Below, piece by piece: positions 12,105-23,628 of a stretch of 64,000 nt of DNA; position 1 is the stretch's first letter; every line of letters starts with the position of its first letter. This DNA comes from Neckera pumila (lineage: Eukaryota > Streptophyta > Bryopsida > Hypnales > Neckeraceae), in assembly GCA_963969595.1 (NCBI GenBank), contig OZ018409.1, positions 6,462,520 to 6,526,519 on the forward strand, given 5' to 3'. A program made the position numbers and the translations under genes. The notes under the pieces were generated by a model, which ran no database searches, was not told the DNA's origin, and saw only the letters and a program-made list of their open reading frames with translations.

Positions 12105-12878
12105 TAACCCCTAAAAGCCCATTGTCCCTTCAGGGGACAAATGGAATTTTGGGTAGGTACCTACGGGCTGAAATTTTGTCGTGATTTTTTTTAGACTTTT
12201 TGGAAGATAGAAAAACTGATAAGCTTTGTGAAAATATAACTTTTTTCTCAATCGGTGTCCGAGAAAAAAAGTTATGCCCAAATAAGCTCAAAACAAGGGA
12301 CGGAGGGCAGCAAAAATATTTTGCAATTTTTTAATTTTTTTTGTTTTTAATTTTTTTTCTTATAGATTATGTTTTTGTCTATCTGGAAAGCTTAACTCAT
12401 TTCATTTGGAATTTTTATGAGAAAGTTATAGATAATCTTGTTTTTTGGGCACTTAGAGCATCTTCTTGAAAAAAAGAACATGTAGGATTCATTTTTGAAT
12501 GCAATCTTAACAATTTTTCAAAAAAAGAAGTTCCACAAGGTTTAGTTTTTTGCTAAATCAATCTCACAACTGGCACTAGTGCTTTTTTATTCCATATAAA
12601 AGATATTAATATTTTAGATATTCCTTCTATCTCATACCTACTTCCACTTAAATTTTTTTTAATAATGAAAATTGAGTTTTTTGGGGTTTATTTATTTTTC
12701 TTAGATTCTCAAAAATTCTGAAATTTTTTCCACACATTTTCGTACTAGTTAGGTGTAAGATCCTATGATTAAATGTGCAAAAAAAAAAAAATTGAAATTT
12801 TTTTACTCTTTCCTAAAAAAATGGCAGTTTTGGTTGCTTTTTGGCAGAAACTGAAGGGGTCTTGGGCCTTTAGGGGTT
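12105..12878 (-). mobile_element. TTAACCCC-end repeat, subfamily A, copy 1
   Basis: About 774 bp with both termini visible: the left begins AACCCCTAAAAGCCCA and the right, read backwards, begins AACCCCTAAAGGCCCA. The interior matches 15040-15961 and 51498-52439 in opposite orientation (shared blocks AAAACTGATAAGCTT and ACTAGTTAGGTGTAAGAT). Non-coding and non-autonomous. Confidence 0.7.
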
Positions 12879-13893
12879 GATTGGAATTACTATTATATTG
12901 GAGTATAAGAAGTCTGTCAAGTCCTACCCCACAGTTTGTACAAAACCACATGAATTTAGAGAATTCAATTATCAATCGAATCCAAAATTATCTTCACAAG
13001 CCTCCTCCAGGCTTTTCTCCAAACTTGTTCTCCTGGCTTCGCATCGCACTCTACTCTATTGGCAATTCCATTAGGTGCTTTGAAATCATTGATGACTTGC
13101 AAGAACCACCAAACTAGCTTAGGGCAGGCTTACATGCTGGCCCGGTGGGCAGAAAAAGCAACTAGAAGACAAACACAATAGCACCAATTGATTGGCAAGT
13201 GTGGAAGGAGGAGGAAAGTTCTACCGATCCCAGTGTATCAAACATTGTAGAAGGAACATAAAAGTGCCTTCTATATTTTGGCATTGTTGACTGCACCCAC
13301 CCACCAATACATGTAAGGAGGCCCTTAATCTCTAGTAGGAAATGAACAAAAATGCAATTAACCCCTACGCGATTTAATGGCCGAAAGTGCTTGCTTTATC
13401 TATTAAAAGGATTTGAAACATTTACGAATCAAGGAAGCATGAATCATAATCATATATAGGAAGCTGCAAGGTAACAGACCAATAGAAAATAGGACTCATA
13501 CTCTTACGGTTTTGAACAATATAAAAATGCTATAAAAGTCACTACAAGCAACTATCATATTCCAAAAATGGACTTCAGCCTCCAATAAGTCGGGCTTTGC
13601 CAATTCAGCATCCAGTTCTTAAAGCCTAGAAAGCACATTCTTCCACTACACAAAGACAATGTCGGTAACGTACGCATAGAAAGCAATAGGAACTGGGCAA
13701 CATACGAAGAACATGCCAACAAAATTCAAAACGTTAGGTCACCATCTACACAGCGTTAATCCTTCCACCAAACACCAAATGAAAGTATGCATTACGCACA
13801 CAAATCTGAAACTCCAACTAGCAAGTGAAGACAAAATTCCAAACCAGGGATACAATTCTCGGGTATTGACCTCAATTGATGAAAGCACTCTAC
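12879..13893. other. Intergenic DNA, one doubtful open frame
   Basis: A plus-strand frame at 12881-13117 reads protein-like near its end (SWLRIALYSIGNSIRCFEII) but has no supporting start context or neighbouring exons. No repeat ends were recognised. The region lies 3' of the candidate exon at 13894-14079 and may include introns or untranslated sequence of that gene. Confidence 0.35.
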
Positions 13894-14079
13894 CTCAGAA
13901 GGTGAACCCTCGTCTCCTCTCAATTGCACAGAACTTGAGCCATTGTGCAACACTTTCGATTCATCCTCATCGCTAATGGGCTGCGTAACATACGGCTCAT
14001 TCACCGATCTCAGTGTTTCAGAGCAATTTTCTTCCGTAGCACAGGCGTTGGTACTATTGAGGGAAAAGAGAGAGGAGTC
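13894..14079 (-). other. Candidate internal coding exon of an unidentified gene
   Basis: On the minus strand, an acceptor-like GTCGTAG at 14080 opens a frame of exactly 62 codons ending at a donor (GAG then GTAGAG). The peptide is Ser/Glu/Asp-rich and reads like a real low-complexity exon (TLRSVNEPYVTQPISDEDES). There is no in-frame ATG and no partner exon could be joined, so it may be an exon of a gene whose other parts were missed, or a relic. Confidence 0.3.
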
Positions 14080-14517
14080 CTACGACAACCGGAGCTTCTG
14101 AGGGAAACTGCAGGGCGTTGTCAGCAATGTGCGTGCTTTCTGCTACTGCTGTGCTGAGAGGCTGAAAGTAGAGCTTTTTTGAGGCTTGCTGCTAGAAAAA
14201 TTAAGGTGAAGACCGGGTATTTGGTAAGTGTCCATAGCAAGATCTGTCAAAAGAAGCGGACTGAGTATGTGTCAGCAGCAACATCTGATCGCAAACTCTA
14301 AAGTTTCAAACCTTCCTGATCGCAAATCCTAAAGTTTGGGAACATAGGAAAAACAGACATGAAACACAGATATGGAACGCAGGCCAACTCGAAATCATTC
14401 CAACAGTGAAACTATTTTACCTCAGTCCAAGCAGACGTTAAGGTAGAAGCACCTAATTTGGACACTTGTTTTGATCTACAGATCCTGAAGGTAACTACAA
14501 AACAAAATGATTTAAAG
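14080..14517. other. Intergenic DNA, no feature seen
   Basis: Slightly less AT-rich than its surroundings; possibly 5' sequence of the candidate gene at 13894-14079. It contains a short repeated phrase (GATCGCAAACTCTAAAGTTT and GATCGCAAATCCTAAAGTTT, about 14288 and 14319). Confidence 0.4.
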
Positions 14518-14934
14518 TAGGATGTTCTAAAAGCGACCATTTAAGGGCTGGTCCGCCTTTTCCGTAGGTTTGCATGATTAGAAATATTTTTCACTCATTT
14601 TTCAAAGAAAGAAAAATGGATGAAGAACGTAACCCAAGTGGTTTCATATTTTTTGAAGCATTTTTGAATTAGTTACGAATTTCCTAAGATTGCTGTTGTA
14701 GGTACCTATTTATGACCCTAAGTCTTCCAAAATGCGTCCACTTACAACTTCTAAAGTGATTTGAGGAAATCAAGGCCAATGACTGGCTCTTGCAATAAAG
14801 AATACTTTTTTTTGTGGGGGGGTGGGGTGGGTCAATCAATGACTAAAGTGGTCCATTTAAAGACCAACTCATATCTATTTAGTACCAATCTGTACGGTTG
14901 ATTTGAAGAAGCCCGTCGCTTTTAGAGCATCCTA
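14518..14934. mobile_element. MITE-like element, ends TAGGATGCTCTAAAAGCGAC
   Basis: About 415 bp bounded by 20-bp inverted termini with one mismatch: the left is TAGGATGTTCTAAAAGCGAC and the right, read backwards, is TAGGATGCTCTAAAAGCGAC. The termini may include a TA target duplication. No coding capacity. Confidence 0.65.
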
Positions 14935-15039
14935 CCTTACTCTTGTTAGAAATTGGTTTAGAAAACTAAGAAAATTGGTTTCATATTTTTCTGAGCTTGT
15001 ATGAATATAATATGAATTTTTGAAAACAACTCCCTAGAT

Positions 15040-15961
15040 GCATCTACTGTGGACACTAGACTCAAAACTGCCATTTCTATAGCAAAAAGTAAAAAAATTT
15101 GAAAAATGTTATTTTTCACATCTAACCATAGGAAATCACACCTAACTAGCATGAGAGTGTGTGGAAAAAATTTCAGAATTTTTGACCGTACATATTGCAA
15201 GTTATCTGCGTTTAAAGTGAAAAAAACAAAATTTTCAGCACATTGCAAGACTAGATTTTTGGACTTTGAACATTTTTAGCTTAAAACTTTTGCACTATAG
15301 AGTTTTGAGCTTTAAATCTTTGTAGTGGAGATTTGAGTTGAGAGTCTAGGAAAAAAAATTTCAAAAATACTTAATTATCATTCTTTTAAAAAATTGTTAA
15401 AAAGAAGTAGATACAAGGTAGAAGGAAAATCTAAAATAATTTTATATTTTAGATGGAATTAAAATGCACTAATCCCAATGGTGAGATTGTTCTAGCAAGT
15501 AATACAAACCATGAAAAAAAAAATTGAAAAATTGAAAAATTTGAAAAATTACATTAAAAAATGCATCCTAGAAGTTATTTTTGTCAAGAAGATGCTCTAA
15601 TTGCCCAAAAAACTAGAACGTCCATAACTTTCTCATAACAAATCCAAATGAAATGAATCAAAGCTTTTCAAATAGACAAAAATATACTCTATCAGAAAAA
15701 AAATATAAAAAGAAATATATCAAATTTTTGTCTATTTTGTTTTGGCTGCCCGGGTTGCCTGCCGTCCCCTGTTTTGTGTTTATTTGGTCATAACTTTTTT
15801 TCCCGTGCACAAATTGTGAAGAAAATTATATTCCCACGAAGCTTATCAGTTTTTCTATCTTCAAGAAAAGTTTCAAAAAATTGCGTCAAAATTTTAGCCC
15901 ATAGATACCTGCTCAAAAATGCATTTGTCCTTAAATGGACAACATTCTTTTAGGGGTTAAT
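15040..15961 (+). mobile_element. TTAACCCC-end repeat, subfamily A, copy 2
   Basis: The right end (CTTTTAGGGGTTAA) matches the terminus at 12105 read backwards. The interior aligns with 12105-12878 and 51498-52439: ACTGCCATTTCTATAGC near 15065, TAGTTAGGTGTGATTTCC-type text, and TTATCAGTTTTTCTATCTTC near 15844. The left terminus appears eroded. Non-coding. Confidence 0.65.
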
Positions 15962-16024
15962 CTTGTATTATATGTAGGTGATTGGCCAACACAAGAACCT
16001 CCATGATAATAATGACAACTTCTT

Positions 16025-16075
16025 GGAACCGCACATGGCCACTTTGGATCCCCACATGGCCACTTTGGATCCCCA
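16025..16075. repeat. Short tandem duplication, about 25 bp
   Basis: Two adjacent near-identical copies containing ACATGGCCACTTTGGATCCC. Confidence 0.85.
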
Positions 16076-16216
16076 CATGTCTTCTTTAGGTTGTTTTATA
16101 GGTGTCTGTAAATGACTAGTGTCCAAATTGGGTGCTTCTACCTTAGGGCTTCAACCACAATGAAGTTCCACAGCGATTACAATATTTACCAATGTCAAGA
16201 TGTAATTAGATACACA

Positions 16217-16790
16217 AGTTGGTAGAATTAGAATATTTTTTTTTGTGTGAATCTTTTGAGCTTCAAATTTGAAATATATATATTCTTAACATAGAGATGG
16301 CCTCCTGAAAAATAGGTTTCATGGTAAATTTTTTTTCTCAGCCCTTGGGATAGTGTCAAAGTTGGCAATGGTGAATTTTTTTTCACAACTACTCATGTTG
16401 GTAGAATTAGAATATTTTTTGTTGTATGAATTTTTTGAATTTAAAATTTGACACACATATTAACAATATAGAGGTAATTTTACCAAAAGAATTTCATAAT
16501 AAATAAGCAATTTTTCAGCCGCACACAAAAAAATTCATGGCAAAAAATTTCAATTGTTGAGAGGTTGTCAAAGTTGGCAGCAGTGAACAAAATTTCACTG
16601 GTACTCATATTGGTAGATTTTGTATATCTTCTTTTTGGTGAATCTTTTGGCCTCAAAATTCAGTGCATATATAATTAACATATAGGTGATGTTGTGCAAA
16701 AAATTTCCTGGTAAAATACCAATTTTTCAGCTCTTGGGAGGCTATCAAAGTTGGCAACACTAAAATTTCTTTCACTGCAAATTTGAAAAA
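16217..16790. repeat. Three diverged tandem units, about 180-215 bp
   Basis: Units begin at about 16217, 16397 and 16610 with GTTGGTAGAATTAGAATATT or a decayed form. Each continues through AACATAGAGG-like text and ends near GTCAAAGTTGGCA (about 16358, 16568, 16747). Satellite-like but only three copies. No coding sense. Confidence 0.7.
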
Positions 16791-18512
16791 GCCATTTTGA
16801 TGGATACCCCAATGTACAATAAAAGCTCTTGTACTTGAAGGTGTGGATTTTTAATTTTATTAGCTGTTTTTGTTATTAACTTCATTTTTATATGCGGTTT
16901 TTTATTGTCTCATATACTCAGTATTGGCACCTATACATAAAACCTTGTTACTCTTCTTATCCAATTGGATGCAGTATGCATACATAAACCTTAAACCTAT
17001 AATTAAAAAAGGGTGAATGTTCCTATCGCAACCTTTAGTGACACTTACTTCTTCAAGCTCACACAAAACTACTTCTATAGTACTTTACTTCTATTGTAGT
17101 GGCACCAACAATCATAATCTTCTAACACTCTACATGCCATGCATCCGCAATATTAGGTTTTTACACAAGTCCTAGGATCTCCATTCTCTATGACTACCAT
17201 TACTTAATCCCAACAAGGCATCAAGCATATCATTTGATGACATGGGGTGGAACTTCCATTGACATTTAAGCGCTTGGTAGTAGCACTTCTTCCACTCCCT
17301 TTAAATGATATCCAACTTCCTATTAGGCCCAAATAATTTCAGTTTGGAACTCACCTTGGGACTCATATCATAGCTTGGCGCGGAGTAGGACACCATTCAA
17401 TTGGTATCAAGAAATATACAAACATTCCATAGTAGGATAATTGTACAAAATACCTTTACTTTTTGTTGCCTTTTGCAGCAATATTTGTCAAATGAGTGAA
17501 GCCTTATATCCCACATGGGTTGTAAACACTACCACAATTCCAATTGCATAAAGACCTCCACTTTTCATCTTGTTACTCACAAAATGTCAATGAAGACAGT
17601 CCTTCACAAATTGGTGGATAAAAATAATTGGTTAATAATGGTCATTGAATAAATTGGAGACATTTTTTTTATGTTAGCACAATTTGGTATTAATTAGTAA
17701 TTGTTAAAAAAATGTTAAAAAATCAGAGTTAATATACATTAGAGTACCTTTATCCTGAATTTTTAGTCCATTGTTTTTTTTGGATTTTAAACTAATGCCG
17801 ACCATTTGACAACAAAACTGCAGGTGGGCGTGTATAGGAAAAAATCAATTATGAAGCCAATCCTTGGAGTCCTCAGAGGGCTATAGAGCAGTCTTCTAAA
17901 GGCCCCATTTTTCCTCCAATGAAACATCAAAATAATTTTTTACATGTTTCAAAATGCAAGTAGAAAGAGGCTCAACTTGTGGACTTCTATATGACATATA
18001 AATAATTACTTTTTGAAGTCCTGTAAGGAATAGTTACAAGTATACTACAAGACTATTCTCTCTGAATTTCAGCTCCAAATTTGTCCTTTTGGATATTGCT
18101 TTGTTCAAAAAACTCAAAATTGGCAAGTCTCACATAAAATTGGGGATTATTTTTAAATAGTAAAACATTTTTTTAAATTCCAAAAAATAAAACAGCATGT
18201 ATAATAGTCATAAGCACTTTGTCTATGAATTTTGAGTCATTTGGAGTCAAAACGCAAAAGTTATGGCCAAAAAACTAATCTATATGAAATATGTGACAGA
18301 AAATAGTATAAATATTTTGTATAATCACTGGTAATACAAAAGCAGCAGTGACGCTCCATCACAAATCTCACTACATGTAGCTATTATAGTTCACCATCAC
18401 ACCAGGCGGAAGTGAAGTAGGGTGGTCTCCCTTCCTTATAGTACTCCATAGGATTTGGAAGACCCTCTCTCCTAATGTTCTTTAACCCCTAAGTGGTTTC
18501 GAGGACACATTG
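16791..18512. other. Intergenic DNA, possible MITE relic
   Basis: AT-rich with no gene seen. 17885-17922, read backwards, starts CATTGGAGG and includes GGGGCCTTTAGAAGACTG, which resembles a terminus of MITE family A (58399-58649). A matching opposite end was not convincing. Confidence 0.4.
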
Positions 18513-18855
18513 CATTAGAGAAAAAACTCAACTCTCTAGAGGGCTGCTCCAAGGACCCCTTTGATATTTTGAAATTTAGTTTTAAAGGGCTAAAAAGATA
18601 TTTTTTCCCCTACTTCCGCGCAATTGAAACTGCTTTGACAATCGTGCAGGAATCCAGATTTTTTGAATTAAAAAAATAAATATATATATATATATATTTA
18701 TAAAAAAATCTCTACAAAATCTGACTGCTTCGGGGAGCAGTCATACACTTTGACTACTCACCAAGGGCACTTTTCCAAGTTGACAGGCCATGCGTGAAAT
18801 AGCATGGCATGTCAATTTGGAACCGCCCTCCCAAGGGCTGATTTTTTCTCTACTG
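18513..18855. mobile_element. MITE family A, copy 3 (diverged)
   Basis: About 343 bp. The left end is CATTAGAGAAAAAACTC and the right end, read backwards, is CAGTAGAGAAAAAATC. The interior has a hairpin TGACTGCT/AGCAGTCA with a 6-base loop at about 18721-18742, a second hairpin GCCATGC/GCATGGC at about 18787-18809, and a (TA)n run at about 18677-18700. Architecture resembles copies 1 and 2 in inverted order, but sequence identity is low outside the ends. Confidence 0.55.
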
Positions 18856-20706
18856 TGTCCTTTGAATTCATATATAACATGTATTTGCCAAATTCCATAA
18901 AGTATTGGCCAAAAATGTAAACTACAAAATTGAAGGTGCAATAGTCATTGATTTTCATATATTTTTATAAAATATTGCAATGCATGTTGTCGATATGCAA
19001 AAGTGTGTATTTCTAGAGAAATAAATGTATTGGAGATACAACTTTACAATATATACAAAACTAGTAACATGTCTGATGTAGCCAAAAAGTGTGTAGCTTG
19101 ATAGAAGACTTCAATGGGCATTCAACCAAAAATAAATAAAAATTAAATGGATAGTAAACCATTCACATGCAAGGTTGTATACATTGCACTTACCATATGT
19201 ACAAATGCGTTAAAAGACATCCAAAACCACTTAGGGTTTAAGACACACTCCCATTTGGAAAGACCATGCAATTCCATGCCTTAGTCTCAAATCCAATCCT
19301 CAAAGGCTTTTTGACCTCCCAATTGGAATAGTTTCTAACCCCAGATTCCAAATCTAAAGCTTAATCCCATTTTGTGATCTATTCTTTCCTTAGATCACTA
19401 TAGGCTATTCACTTTTCCAAATGCAACAATTATTGACCAAATTATGGCCTTCCAAAGATCCAAGCCCCTAGGAGGTGTAGTCCTCAAAAACTTTCCCTCT
19501 TTGATTGCGCATAGCTACTAGCTCATAGTTAGCTAAGCTCTTCATGAGTCTAAGTATTTTTAAAAATTTTGTCTCATTATTTTTCTAACAATATATGTCA
19601 TTCCACATTCCATACCTTGGATTTGAGGTAAGACACTACCAATTTTGAAGAGTCATAATTTTGAACTTCAAACTTGAGTCCTCACATCTTTTGAATCCAT
19701 GGATGTGTGTTCTCATTAACTTTCCAAAAATATGTGTCACACCATTCAATTTATTCCAATCAGAGTACTAAGGTACCATGTTTGTTTGGGAAGCTCTTCA
19801 TTTCTCTCACTTAGTCTCTTGCAAAGCTTTAGAAGTTACCCTCAAAGTGTCTTTGCTCACCAATGTAGCACGGGCACACCTTAAAGTTGGACTCGTAACA
19901 ATAGCTAAGATATTTTTTTGGACAACTATTTGAGTATTCCATACTATATTGTATGAATTTTTGTATTAAACTTACAAGTTGACTAGTAAGGTGTATTGCC
20001 ATTCTATAAGTTTATGAACTTGTTGAATTGTTGTTTTGATGCATGGCCTTTATGTATTACATAGTTTTTTGTCAAATGCCATGAAGGGCGTTTTAATTGT
20101 ATTTTCTACTTTATATTGAATGATCTTGTCAATTTATTTCAATTAAAAAGTTTATTTTTTGTATTGTGTAGAAAATAATATGTGCATGTGTTATAATGCA
20201 TAAAAACTATTTATTTGTCACTTGCTTGATCCAATGCATTGCAGAAAAAATTGTATAAAAAAACTATAAAAATAGTAATGGGGGCGAAGGACTTATATAG
20301 AAGCAAGCACAATATATAGACATTGGATATTTAAAGGAAGTTATAGTTGGGCAAACGTGAAGTGAACTAGGAAATTGTTCTAATGCCTTGTGCACTATAT
20401 GTTTTGAGCTCCACAATCAAAAAGCTAGTGTCATGGATATCATTAAAAATTTGAAGACTCCTTCAAATCACCTTGTAGCTATACACAAAAGCCTAGAGGA
20501 AAGGAAGCTTTGGTATATGAAGTCTCATGATTTCCATGTGATGATGCATCAAGCAAATTATTCTAGTCAATATACTTTTCAAATTCTACAATAATACGAG
20601 CCTTTGTAGCGTGACCAATTAATATTAGGGAATTTGACTTACGACCTGGTCATGCTATAGGCCACTGCAATCATGCTTGCTTGTTTCTTGTAAATGGTTA
20701 TATATA
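18856..20706. other. AT-rich intergenic DNA, no gene seen
   Basis: No recognisable coding sequence or element ends. The frame at 20388-20594 has no homologous look or splice context. Confidence 0.5.
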
Positions 20707-21286
20707 CTCCCTCTGTCTCGCAATAAATCTGGGGGTTCCAAATATACTTGTCTCAAATTAAATTAGATATTGGCTCTCTACAACTTGATAGACAACAACT
20801 AAAGCTAGTTCAAACGTCCTAAAGCAAAAGAGTCCAAAGATACCACTCTTCAAAGACTAACTAGCAATTTGATCCTTGCAAACCAAATCAAAATGCAACT
20901 TCTAACCAACCAAAGGCGAAGAAATCAACCCACAACTATACAAAAACTACTACTAACAAATCTCTTGTTGAGAATTTCCTAGACTTGAATCACAAGACAT
21001 TGTTGGAATTGAATACAAAGGACGTCAATAGACAGCAATGCACCAACATTGTTCAAGATGTCATCAAAATTAATACCATTGGAGCAGTTTCAAAAAGGGC
21101 AAAAACTTGTTGCTTTTGGTGCTTGTTTTCAACATGCACCGCTTTGCTATTGACTTCCATTCTTTCACACCTAGTGGGGTTTAGTAGAAGCTAAACTAAA
21201 TCTGCAATCTTTTGAAAATAGGAGCTATTTAGGCACTAATCTAGCCATTCCTAGGAAACCCCGGATTTATTGCGAGACGGAGGGAG
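20707..21286. mobile_element. Stowaway-type (Tc1/mariner) non-autonomous element
   Basis: The left end CTCCCTCTGTCTCGCAATAA and the right end, read backwards, CTCCCTCCGTCTCGCAATAA are near-perfect inverted repeats flanked by TA on both sides (20705-20706 and 21287-21288). CTCCCTCYGT ends with TA duplication are the hallmark of plant Stowaway elements. At 580 bp it is long for Stowaway. It has no transposase; the internal frame at 20985-21194 lacks a DDE signature. Confidence 0.9.
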
Positions 21287-21586
21287 TAATTGATTGGACT
21301 TTCAAATTGCTTTATCTCTTAGGCCAGATGTATCTTTCCCAGATTGGCTTGAAAATCAAGTTGTGTATTGCATTCAAATCCCAAAATTTTTACAAAGTCT
21401 CCCTTCTTTGTAAGATATGTAGTCCTCACTTAATTCTTGTTGTTCAAATGACTTTCAAGTGGGACCCAAGACAAACAGACTCTTAACTCACGCTAGCAAC
21501 AAAAGAGTAGGTTGGCTAAATTCTATATTTTTGGGGGGCAAATAGAAAAATATTTCATTTCAAAGGTAAAAAAATATTCTAGAATA

Positions 21587-21793
21587 CAATAAAACCTCTG
21601 TAAAGTAATAGAGTTGGGACCGGTCTCATATTGCATTAGAGTGGTTATTACATTAGGGAGGATCTTGATATTTGTATGTGCTTCATAACTTCATATTGTT
21701 AAGTTGGGATCAGAAATCAATACTTTCTGAATTCGCTTTGTTGTTTTAGACTTTAGAGAGTACTGGATTAGAGAGGTTGACAATGCTTTACTG
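21587..21793. mobile_element. pogo/Emigrant-like TIR element fragment
   Basis: A TA followed by CAATAAAACCTCTGTAAAGT closely matches the CAGTAAAACCTCTATAAATT terminus of Emigrant/pogo-like elements. A partner end, read backwards from 21793, starts CAGTAAAG and contains AACCTCTCTAATCCAGTACT after a 10-base interruption. A better partner end occurs at 22993, so the original element could span 21587-22993 with later insertions. Confidence 0.65.
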
Positions 21794-21835
21794 GTTTAGC
21801 CCCTAAATGACGGACCCATGACCATTGATTTCAAA

Positions 21836-22009
21836 CACTATAAGAAACCCGTGTTTTTCTTGACAAATTTTTCTAGACATCTATTTGTTTTCATGTTGAT
21901 GATAATATCAAACAAAACATTTTGATGTTACATTTGACGTTATTATTAACATGAAAACCAGTAGATGTCTAGAAAAATCCGTCAAGAAAAACGTGTTTTT
22001 TTTATAATG
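21836..22009. mobile_element. CACTA-like foldback miniature element
   Basis: Two arms of about 74 bases are nearly exact inverted copies separated by about 25 bases. The left starts CACTATAAGAAACCCGTG; the right, read backwards, starts CATTATAAAAAAAACACG; both include TTTTTCTAGACATCTA. CACTAYAAGAAA ends are typical of plant CACTA (En/Spm) derivatives. A transcript across it would form one long hairpin. Confidence 0.8.
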
Positions 22010-22697
22010 AGACCTCACTGTCCATCACTCAAATTGCTATGTATGAAAAAGTTTATATTTATTTTTCAAAGATGAAAGTACATGTCTTCTTTACTTCAGA
22101 AAAAATTTAGATTTTTTTGTGGAAAATTAATTTTTTAAAGAATTTTTGAAGAAAAAGTGAGGAAAAATCATGTTAAATAGGAAAATATTTTAAAAAATCT
22201 GAAAATTTCACCATAAGTGTATATCACAATGACAAACATCATGGTGAAAATTCAATTTTCGTGTCATTCTATAATTAGAAAATAATAGACATTGAAAATA
22301 CACCCAATGTTCAAAATGCAATAAAATATGCAATATTAGGAATTTTTTCAAAATTCAAATTGGAATAGAAACTAGAGTAGATGACCTTCATTTGGTTAGT
22401 TTGACTCAAACTTTAAAAATATCATTTTTGTGGAGAAATTTCAGATTTAAAGCAAGAAGCAACAACTTTCCAAAATACTCTAAAATAGCATATTTTGTGA
22501 TCCGTTTTTTTTAATAGCTTCTCATTTCTATAAAGACAAAAATTGGAAAGAGTACAAACTCAATTGGATACTCTTCATAACCCCATGTGAAAGGTCAACA
22601 AGGAAAAGGTGGATGAAAAAATGCTTTTGAACTCTCTTGGCTCAACATTATTGTCATCAGAACGCCAGGGAATGGCATCCGCGGCGTTCTAGGGTTA
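22010..22697. other. Intergenic DNA between small transposons
   Basis: AT-rich with no gene recognised. It may be internal sequence of a pogo-like element bounded at 21587 and 22993. Confidence 0.4.
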
Positions 22698-22961
22698 GAG
22701 CATCCCCACCAGGGAGTTCCATTTCCTTAAAAGTTTAGGGAAGAGGACCTGAGATGCAAATAGGGATACAGAAAATTCACTGCACCAAACTTTTTCTAAA
22801 TCCTGCATCCGTAAATTATACAGAATTCTGTAAAACTCTCACCGAATCCTGTATCTAGAGGCTCATTTAGAGAACTCGCGAGGTCTCATCTGTATAAAGT
22901 CAAGGTTGACTGCTTTGAGACTTCAAGTTTAGAAATAGAGAACAGATTGGTGGGGCTGCTC
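22698..22961. mobile_element. PIF/Harbinger (Tourist-like) MITE
   Basis: 264 bp with inverted ends GAGCATCCCCACCA and (right, read backwards) GAGCAGCCCCACCA, flanked on both sides by TTA (22695-22697 and 22962-22964). TTA duplication with GAGCATCYCCA ends is characteristic of PIF/Harbinger MITEs. It appears to have inserted next to or into the pogo-like terminus that follows. Confidence 0.85.
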
Positions 22962-22993
22962 TTAGAGAGTATTGGATTAGGGAGGTTCTACTG
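22962..22993. mobile_element. pogo/Emigrant-like right terminus
   Basis: Read backwards it is CAGTAGAACCTCCCTAATCC followed by AATACTCTCTAA, bordered by TA at 22994-22995. This matches Emigrant-type ends and the sequence near 21755-21793. The PIF-like MITE abuts it, sharing the TTA. Confidence 0.7.
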
Positions 22994-23389
22994 TAGTAAG
23001 TTACGTAAGCTCACCTCCTTCGTCTTTGCTTGTCATCTGAAACTCTGAAAGCCTGCCCCAGTGAGCGGAATCTTATCTGCCCAGTCATCGTCTCCCCAAC
23101 CCTCTCAACCCCTCCACAAGTCCCACCAATCCCCAAATCACCCAACTGGCACCGCAGTTTTGCTTCACCAATTCTGCAAACACCCTTCTCCGTCTTCTCA
23201 AAACCAGATTTTGCCTCAAATTTCCTCGTCTACAACAGCATTACACCTCTTTCACAAAGCCAAAAAAACGCAATTTTGCACCCTTACAGCAACATCTTGC
23301 TTCTTCTAGCTTCAACAGCTTGAACCTTGTGCATCACTTCTCTCTTCATCACCCAGTTTAGTAGTGTGTACTGCTCGAGTTTATGCGAG

Positions 23390-23520
23390 TTTTGGTGAGG
23401 TTTTGTGAGGTTTTGTGAGTTTGTGTGAGTTTGTGACAGTGTGTGTGAGTGTGTGTGTGAGTTTGTGACAGCGTGTGTGAGTGTGTGTGTGAGTTTGTGT
23501 GAGATTGTGTGAGTTTTTGC
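23390..23520. repeat. GTGTGAG/GTTTGTGAG microsatellite in leader region
   Basis: A GT-rich imperfect tract of GTGTGAG, GTTTGTGA and GTGACAG units ending about 110 bases before the TL17-like start codon. It is probably in the 5' untranslated region or core promoter. It creates spurious His/Thr-rich frames on the minus strand. Confidence 0.85.
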
Positions 23521-23628
23521 CATATCCAAACTGGAGCAATTGTTTTTGGGCAATTTGCCGTTCTGGAGAAGTACCCAGGAAGCGCTGGGCAGAATCATAA
23601 GCATTTGTGTGGTTTGTGAGTTCTTGCA

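Noticed and set aside
12105..12120. AACCCCTAAA at repeat ends as interstitial telomere sequence
   Set aside because: Plant telomere repeat is CCCTAAA in tandem; here a single occurrence with an extra C recurs only at element ends.
17739..17922. Possible fourth copy of MITE family A
   Set aside because: Only one end (17885-17922) is convincing; the proposed left end shares just CATTAGAG.
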